Made by a program: the position numbers and the translations under genes. The notes under the pieces are model-generated. The model did no database searches. It was not told the origin of the DNA and worked only from the letters and a program-made list of their open reading frames with translations. A stretch of 64,000 nucleotides of DNA from Pseudoalteromonas xiamenensis (GTDB lineage: Bacteria > Pseudomonadota > Gammaproteobacteria > Enterobacterales > Alteromonadaceae), in NCBI RefSeq assembly GCF_042431545.1, contig NZ_JBHLYX010000001.1, one strand, 5' to 3'. Of this stretch, positions 61,861-64,000 are shown in pieces; positions within the stretch are counted from its first letter, which is position 1, and each line of letters opens with the position of its first letter.

Positions 61861-63156
61861 TTAACCATTCTTGTTTCGATTTTTCGCTAAACGGCAATTA
61901 GCGTAGTACGTGGTTGTGGCCGCCCAATCGGAAAACACACCAATTACACCAACTTGCTGAGCAAGAACATCCAGTACTTCATAAATGTCGCCGTCGCGTG
62001 TAATAAGGTTTTTGCCGCCAAGCATGCCATTGACGCTTTGGTAATACCATCCGCCCCCAGTGTTGAGCGGTGCTGAACGTTCGAAGCTCCACGCAATAAT
62101 GTTCAGGCCTGCTTTCTTTGCTGCTTTAGCATAATTGGATGGGACCAATTTACCCTCTGTATTTCGTATCAGCGCCCAAATAGGCGGTGCGATAATGTTG
62201 ATGCCCATGGCTTTAAGTTCGGCCATCGTGGGTTTAAGTCGCTCAGGATGGTCGACCATTTCTCTTGGGCTCAGTTGATTCTCTAGCGCAGAAGACTGAG
62301 GTTCATCGCGGTCATCTAAATAAATGGCTTGTTTCGCGAATTCTGGTTCATGTTTTTGCCAATACAAATGGTCGGGTAGGTGAAAAGACTGAAGCCAAAC
62401 TTGCTTTGCTGGCACCTGCTTCGATTTGTAGTCATCGATAATCGCCTGCGCGTATTGTGTTTGCGTAAGTCCATTAAAGGGCATTGCAACCGATGGTGTT
62501 TTGAGCTCGGGTGTCATGTCAACGCCAAGTGATTTAAACAGTGCGATGCTTTGTGCATGGGTCATCAATTGACCTTGATGCGCGTACAAATCGGTACGCC
62601 AACTAGGCGTACCTTGTTGGTAAGCCTCCGGTGAAGTGGCTTGCGGATTGAATGAATCCATTTTGCCTTTTAGTGTTTTGAATTCCCCAAGTGTAATGTC
62701 GCTGGTACAGCACCTAGCGCTCGCGGGTGTTTGCGTTGCCACATTAAACGGCGTGAACGTTTGGCTACATTTTTGAGCAAGGGGAGTTGTAAGGATGTTC
62801 GTTGTGGTGTGTAGGTCGCATTGTGAATGGCGACACACCAATTGCTTGTCTTTGGTGAATGTTACGTCACACTCTAAAATCCCAGCACCCATCCGTGCAC
62901 CGGCTTCGTAAGCCGCTTGAGTGTGTTCAGGAAATTGCATCGGAGCGCCGCGATGACCTAAAGAAAATTTGCTCGATGTCATGGGACTATTCTGACATGC
63001 AGACAAGGCGTTTTTTAACGGCCCCTCATTCATTGTTGAAATCAAATAGTAAGGTCGTGGACCGAGTTCAATTTGGTTAGCTGATGCAGTAAACGCAGTG
63101 GATAAAAGCGCCAATAAAGAGAAAAAACCGAAAAAAGCTTGCCTGAAACGCGACAT
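61861..63156 (-). CDS. Secreted glycerophosphodiester phosphodiesterase
   Basis: 431 residues with a signal peptide (QAFFGFFSLLALLSTAFTASA). The catalytic core is SLGHRGAPMQFPEHTQAAYE, with HRG and PEHT, then GAGILECDVTFTKD. These are the HRGxxxxxPENT-type and E-x-D blocks of GDPD enzymes. RHSQCDLHTTTN supplies the later His. The substrate would be a glycerophosphodiester such as glycerophosphoethanolamine or -choline, giving glycerol-3-phosphate. Its link to the phosphonate locus is suggestive only. Confidence 0.9.
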   Translation of the reverse strand: MSRFRQAFFGFFSLLALLSTAFTASANQIELGPRPYYLISTMNEGPLKNALSACQNSPMTSSKFSLGHRGAPMQFPEHTQAAYEAGARMGAGILECDVTFTKDKQLVCRHSQCDLHTTTNILTTPLAQKCSQTFTPFNVATQTPASARCCTSDITLGEFKTLKGKMDSFNPQATSPEAYQQGTPSWRTDLYAHQGQLMTHAQSIALFKSLGVDMTPELKTPSVAMPFNGLTQTQYAQAIIDDYKSKQVPAKQVWLQSFHLPDHLYWQKHEPEFAKQAIYLDDRDEPQSSALENQLSPREMVDHPERLKPTMAELKAMGINIIAPPIWALIRNTEGKLVPSNYAKAAKKAGLNIIAWSFERSAPLNTGGGWYYQSVNGMLGGKNLITRDGDIYEVLDVLAQQVGVIGVFSDWAATTTYYANCRLAKNRNKNG

Positions 63157-63245
63157 AGCTACCCCATTTTCAACGTCAATTCGACGATGTTAACAATCTA
63201 GTATGACAAAACGGGGTCAAACGTCGGTCTAAAAGACAAAGAATC

Positions 63246-64000
63246 TTATTGATAAAACCGACTTTTCGACATTTTACCAATGCCTGGATTAAAGGTGTTG
63301 GTTGGATCGAGCTGTTTGTAGTTCATCGCCAAATCGGGTTTTGCAACGTATAAGTGTCCCACATTGTGCTCGGCTGGGTATTCTGCACCGCGAGTATCAA
63401 TGAACGACAATAATTCAGCTTTCACTTGTATAGGGTCATAGCCTGCTTTCACGATGTAGTCCTGATGAAATACATGACAAAGGTAATGGCCATAATAAAA
63501 ATGGTGACTGATTTTTTGTTTGAGCGTCATAGGGAGTTGTTCATACCATTCACTGCAGTTGCGGGGCAGCGCAATGTCGAGTGCGAGCAGTCCTGCGCTT
63601 CGGCGATGGTTGAGCTTTTGATATTGAATGGCTGCGCCAGCTGCAGCGAATCGGAGTAAATACGCTTGCTTTGCTTCATTTTCATCACACTCAAGGACAT
63701 GCAGTGACGCGGAGTTGTTCATCTGAGCGAGGATGGCTTTAAGCTCATTCACGGACTGGCCTTTAATCGAAAGCAGTAAATGATGTTCGTATCGTGTTTT
63801 TAATTCTTTAATTTGTTTGGAAACTTGGCTCGGAAAGCATTTGGCGAGCCGATTACTTAGCCAATCAATGGTGTTTTCCTGCATCAACGGCAATGCACGG
63901 CAAAAGCGTTCTAGTGATTTCTTATAATTAAAAAAGCGAGGCATCACTTCTGTGCCAAAATACTTAAGCACCAACATGGTATCGCGGCCATACTCATCGG
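63246..64000 (-). CDS. dld: Respiratory D-lactate dehydrogenase, 3' part (cut by window)
   Basis: The frame runs off the window end, so only the C-terminal about 250 residues are present. The strongest evidence is the end: YPAEHNVGHLYVAKPDLAMN and LDPTNTFNPGIGKMSKSRFY match the C-terminus of E. coli Dld. The preceding region is the membrane-binding/FAD cap. The enzyme oxidises D-lactate to pyruvate and passes electrons to quinone at the inner membrane. The ATG at 63977 is internal. Confidence 0.87.
   Translation of the reverse strand, partial: DEYGRDTMLVLKYFGTEVMPRFFNYKKSLERFCRALPLMQENTIDWLSNRLAKCFPSQVSKQIKELKTRYEHHLLLSIKGQSVNELKAILAQMNNSASLHVLECDENEAKQAYLLRFAAAGAAIQYQKLNHRRSAGLLALDIALPRNCSEWYEQLPMTLKQKISHHFYYGHYLCHVFHQDYIVKAGYDPIQVKAELLSFIDTRGAEYPAEHNVGHLYVAKPDLAMNYKQLDPTNTFNPGIGKMSKSRFYQ

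Overview
This window looks like the chromosome of a marine gammaproteobacterium of the Alteromonadales, closest in style to Pseudoalteromonas or a relative. The reasons are low-to-moderate GC, two long TonB-dependent receptors, a TtpC-type second TonB system, an OsmC-YcaO fusion, a MipA-DUF3019-two-component cluster and many small surface lipoproteins. No rRNA, tRNA, CRISPR array, phage or transposase gene was seen. The genus is inferred from gene content only.

Layout. 1-8.9 kb: chemoreceptor (cut by the window edge), porin, LysE exporter and a row of small metabolic or hypothetical genes, including a zinc peptidase, a PD-(D/E)XK-like protein, an acetyltransferase and an esterase. 9.3-14.1 kb: astB, a secreted subclass B1-type metallo-beta-lactamase, a cupin, a phytase-like esterase lipoprotein and a GFA-family protein. 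14.1-23.0 kb: an organophosphorus island. A TonB-dependent receptor, a type I phosphodiesterase-like enzyme, a PhoD-like enzyme and a PhoA-family alkaline phosphatase are on the minus strand. They are divergent from a GntR/UTRA regulator and a DUF5690-type permease. 23.1-32 kb: a 753-residue protein of unknown function, the OsmC-YcaO protein, a zincin, a scar of gene fragments and a YHYH lipoprotein. 31.5-37.5 kb: LysR regulator, DUF2798 protein and an AcrAB-type efflux pair without a local outer-membrane channel. 37.6-46.9 kb: unknown proteins, the MipA-DUF3019-response regulator-histidine kinase operon, a SPOUT methyltransferase, a large Ig/RCC1-like lipoprotein and a stand-alone BLUF photoreceptor. 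47-57 kb: an iron island, with a Fiu/PiuA-type siderophore receptor and PiuC facing a Fur-box-like site. Across from them a tightly coupled operon encodes DUF2271, DUF4198, DUF3450, two ExbB-like proteins, ExbD, TonB, a TPR protein and a PepSY-associated membrane protein. 57.3-64 kb: an MBL-fold protein that has lost its metal ligands, phnW with its own GntR regulator, a charged helical lipoprotein, a secreted glycerophosphodiester phosphodiesterase and the end of D-lactate dehydrogenase.

The most interesting theme is a candidate two-locus phosphonate/organophosphate regulon. Near-identical TTGGTnnnTACCAA-type palindromes lie before the receptor operon, before the GntR gene and before the DUF5690 gene. 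A related CTGGTATAGACCAG palindrome sits 14 bases before phnW, 38 kb away. The two GntR/UTRA regulators are visibly paralogous. A reasonable model is capture of a phosphonate- or phosphoester-bearing compound by the receptor, periplasmic dephosphorylation or diester cleavage by three hydrolases, import by the DUF5690 permease, and transamination of 2-aminoethylphosphonate by PhnW. The substrate and the link between the loci are inference.
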